DNA of 7,819 nt from Pseudomonadota bacterium (GTDB lineage Bacteria; Pseudomonadota; Gammaproteobacteria; Competibacterales; Competibacteraceae), in contig JAGTSD010000071.1 in NCBI GenBank assembly GCA_018262135.1, forward strand, positions 1-7,819. The letters run 5' to 3'. Below the pieces are notes generated by a model. That model was not told the DNA's origin. It ran no database searches and saw nothing but the letters and a program-made list of their open reading frames with translations. The translations under genes were made by a program, and so were the position numbers. Below, one piece after another: positions 6,527 to 7,819 of the stretch (within the stretch, counting starts at the first letter, position 1; each line of letters starts with the position of its first letter).

Positions 6527-7819
6527 TCAGCTTCCACCCGCCGCCGCCACCTTTCTCCCACCGATCTGGTCAACCGGAATGAAATAACCCTTTGAAGAAA
6601 TCGGCGTCAGCGGCAGTCCCGCCTTCTCGCGCCGCTTCCGCTCCTTGGACAACGGCGGACAGGCATGAGTGTCGTAATACAGGATCATGCAGTCCATGCA
6701 CAACATACACTCGCGCTGGTCAATCCAGCCCTGCTGATCAATCGCCAGCGAACCGCAGCCCACCGCACAAGCCTTACAGGTTTGACATTCGGGTTTGCGC
6801 TTCAACGCGATCAGGCGCAAGTGCGAGGGAATCGCCAGCCCCGCGCCCAGCGGACAGAGATATTTGCAGAACGGCCGCTCCATGAACATCGCAGCGCCAA
6901 ACAGCACTACCCAGAACAGGATGAATGGCCAGGAACGGTTCAAAACGCCAACCAGGAACGTCGTCTTGAACGGCTCGACCTCGGCCATTTTTTCCGCCAG
7001 CCCCATCGAGAAGAACGACACAACCAGCAACACGAAAAATATCCCGTACTTGACCCATTTCAGCTTGTCGTGCAACGGCTTGGGCAGGAAGAACTGGAAG
7101 CGTTTGAGGCCCAGAGCGCGCGAAACCTTGTAGGCTATTTCAGTCAATGCGCCATAAGGACACAGCCAGCCGCAGAACAGTCCCCGCCCCCAGATAAACA
7201 CGGTGATGATGATGAACCACCAGAAAATAAAGATGAGCGGATCGGACAGGAACAGCTCCCATTTCCACTGATAAATGATTGAGTGGAACCAGGTCAGAAT
7301 TTGGGTAATGCTCGGCTGCGCCATCGCGTAATAGCCGACAAAGAGAATGCTGGTGATCCAGAAGAAGTATTTGGGATAAGTCACCCAACGCTTGTCTTTC
7401 CGATTGGCCCGCCGCACCAGTTTGTCCCGCATCACGTGGGTCACGGTCGCGCCGGCCAGCAACAGAACAAATAAGGTGATTTCAAGCCACTTCGCCTTCC
7501 ACACCCGCAGCCAGGTCGGATCGGGCTTGATGACTTCGGGGCGGCCGCCTTCCAGATAGCGCGGCGCCAGCCAGTATTCCCGGTCGAAATTGATGAACGT
7601 CTTGGCCCCGGTTTCGTTGTCCTGCTTGTTGCCCAGGAACACCAGACTCCAGGGATAAGCGGCGCTGAAACTGGGACTGCGAATGACAAAAATACCGGAT
7701 TCGCGGAAACGCGGTGCGCCAGCGGCGGCGATGCTGTAGAGATTGAGATAATCGGTGTCGCGGAAGGTGAAGCTGTCCATCTCCTGCGAGACCTGAATGC
7801 GGTCGTAAATACCGCCGCG
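6527..7819 (-). CDS. nosR: NosR, membrane flavin/iron-sulfur protein (5' end outside window)
   Basis: The frame stays open to the window edge. The 13 codons before the first methionine (7780) read RGGIYDRIQVSQE, so that ATG is internal. About 430 C-terminal residues are visible, while NosR is usually around 700-760, so the N-terminal signal and periplasmic FMN-binding domain lie mostly outside. Visible parts are the end of the periplasmic region, several membrane segments and two CxxxCP motifs: CGWLCPYGA (7148-7174) and CKYLCPLGAG (about 6839-6868). Two ferredoxin-type cysteine clusters follow: CQTCKACAVGC (6755-6787) and CMLCMDC with a final CP (6656-6709), expected to hold two [4Fe-4S] centres on the cytoplasmic side. 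NosR supports nos expression and keeps nitrous oxide reductase active, probably by supplying electrons. A NapH-type quinol dehydrogenase is the nearest alternative, but the N-terminal sequence and the nosDFYL context point to NosR. Confidence 0.93.
   Translation of the reverse strand, partial: RGGIYDRIQVSQEMDSFTFRDTDYLNLYSIAAAGAPRFRESGIFVIRSPSFSAAYPWSLVFLGNKQDNETGAKTFINFDREYWLAPRYLEGGRPEVIKPDPTWLRVWKAKWLEITLFVLLLAGATVTHVMRDKLVRRANRKDKRWVTYPKYFFWITSILFVGYYAMAQPSITQILTWFHSIIYQWKWELFLSDPLIFIFWWFIIITVFIWGRGLFCGWLCPYGALTEIAYKVSRALGLKRFQFFLPKPLHDKLKWVKYGIFFVLLVVSFFSMGLAEKMAEVEPFKTTFLVGVLNRSWPFILFWVVLFGAAMFMERPFCKYLCPLGAGLAIPSHLRLIALKRKPECQTCKACAVGCGSLAIDQQGWIDQRECMLCMDCMILYYDTHACPPLSKERKRREKAGLPLTPISSKGYFIPVDQIGGRKVAAAGGS

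Overview
The window reads as a denitrification region from a GC-rich proteobacterium, probably a beta- or gammaproteobacterium. The evidence is the NosR, NosD, NosF, NosY, NosL and NorD proteins, whose typical motifs are all visible, together with Shine-Dalgarno sequences and tightly overlapping genes. No species can be named from the sequence alone.

Left part, + strand (1-2205). The last codons of an antitoxin-like gene overlap, by ATGA, a MazF/PemK-type mRNA interferase gene. Twelve bases later begins norD, a complete 610-residue protein with a C-terminal von Willebrand A (VWA) domain. NorD is needed to obtain active respiratory nitric oxide reductase. The norCB structural genes are not in the window.

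Middle part (2206-3011). This is a less GC-rich islet between the two denitrification blocks. It holds a hairpin, a minus-strand gene for a small secreted eight-cysteine protein with its own candidate promoter, a possible relic reading frame on the plus strand, and a plus-strand gene for a 68-residue protein of unknown function.

Right part, minus strand (3012-7819). Reading leftward from the right edge, the genes are nosR (5' end cut off by the window), nosD, nosF, nosY and nosL. All junctions are overlaps or a 12-base gap, so this is one operon. NosR is the membrane flavin/iron-sulfur protein that supports electron supply to nitrous oxide reductase. NosD, NosF and NosY form the periplasmic/ABC transporter complex for maturing the copper centre, and NosL is the copper-delivering lipoprotein. 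The catalytic gene nosZ is not between nosR and nosD, its place in the common nosRZDFYL order, so it must lie upstream of nosR or elsewhere.

Together the recognised genes serve the last two steps of denitrification: NO to N2O (NorD as accessory) and N2O to N2 (Nos maturation). I see no RNA genes, insertion sequences, CRISPR arrays or replication origins. The most unusual material is the small-gene islet and the absence of nosZ from its common position. I did not find a convincing new multi-gene system.
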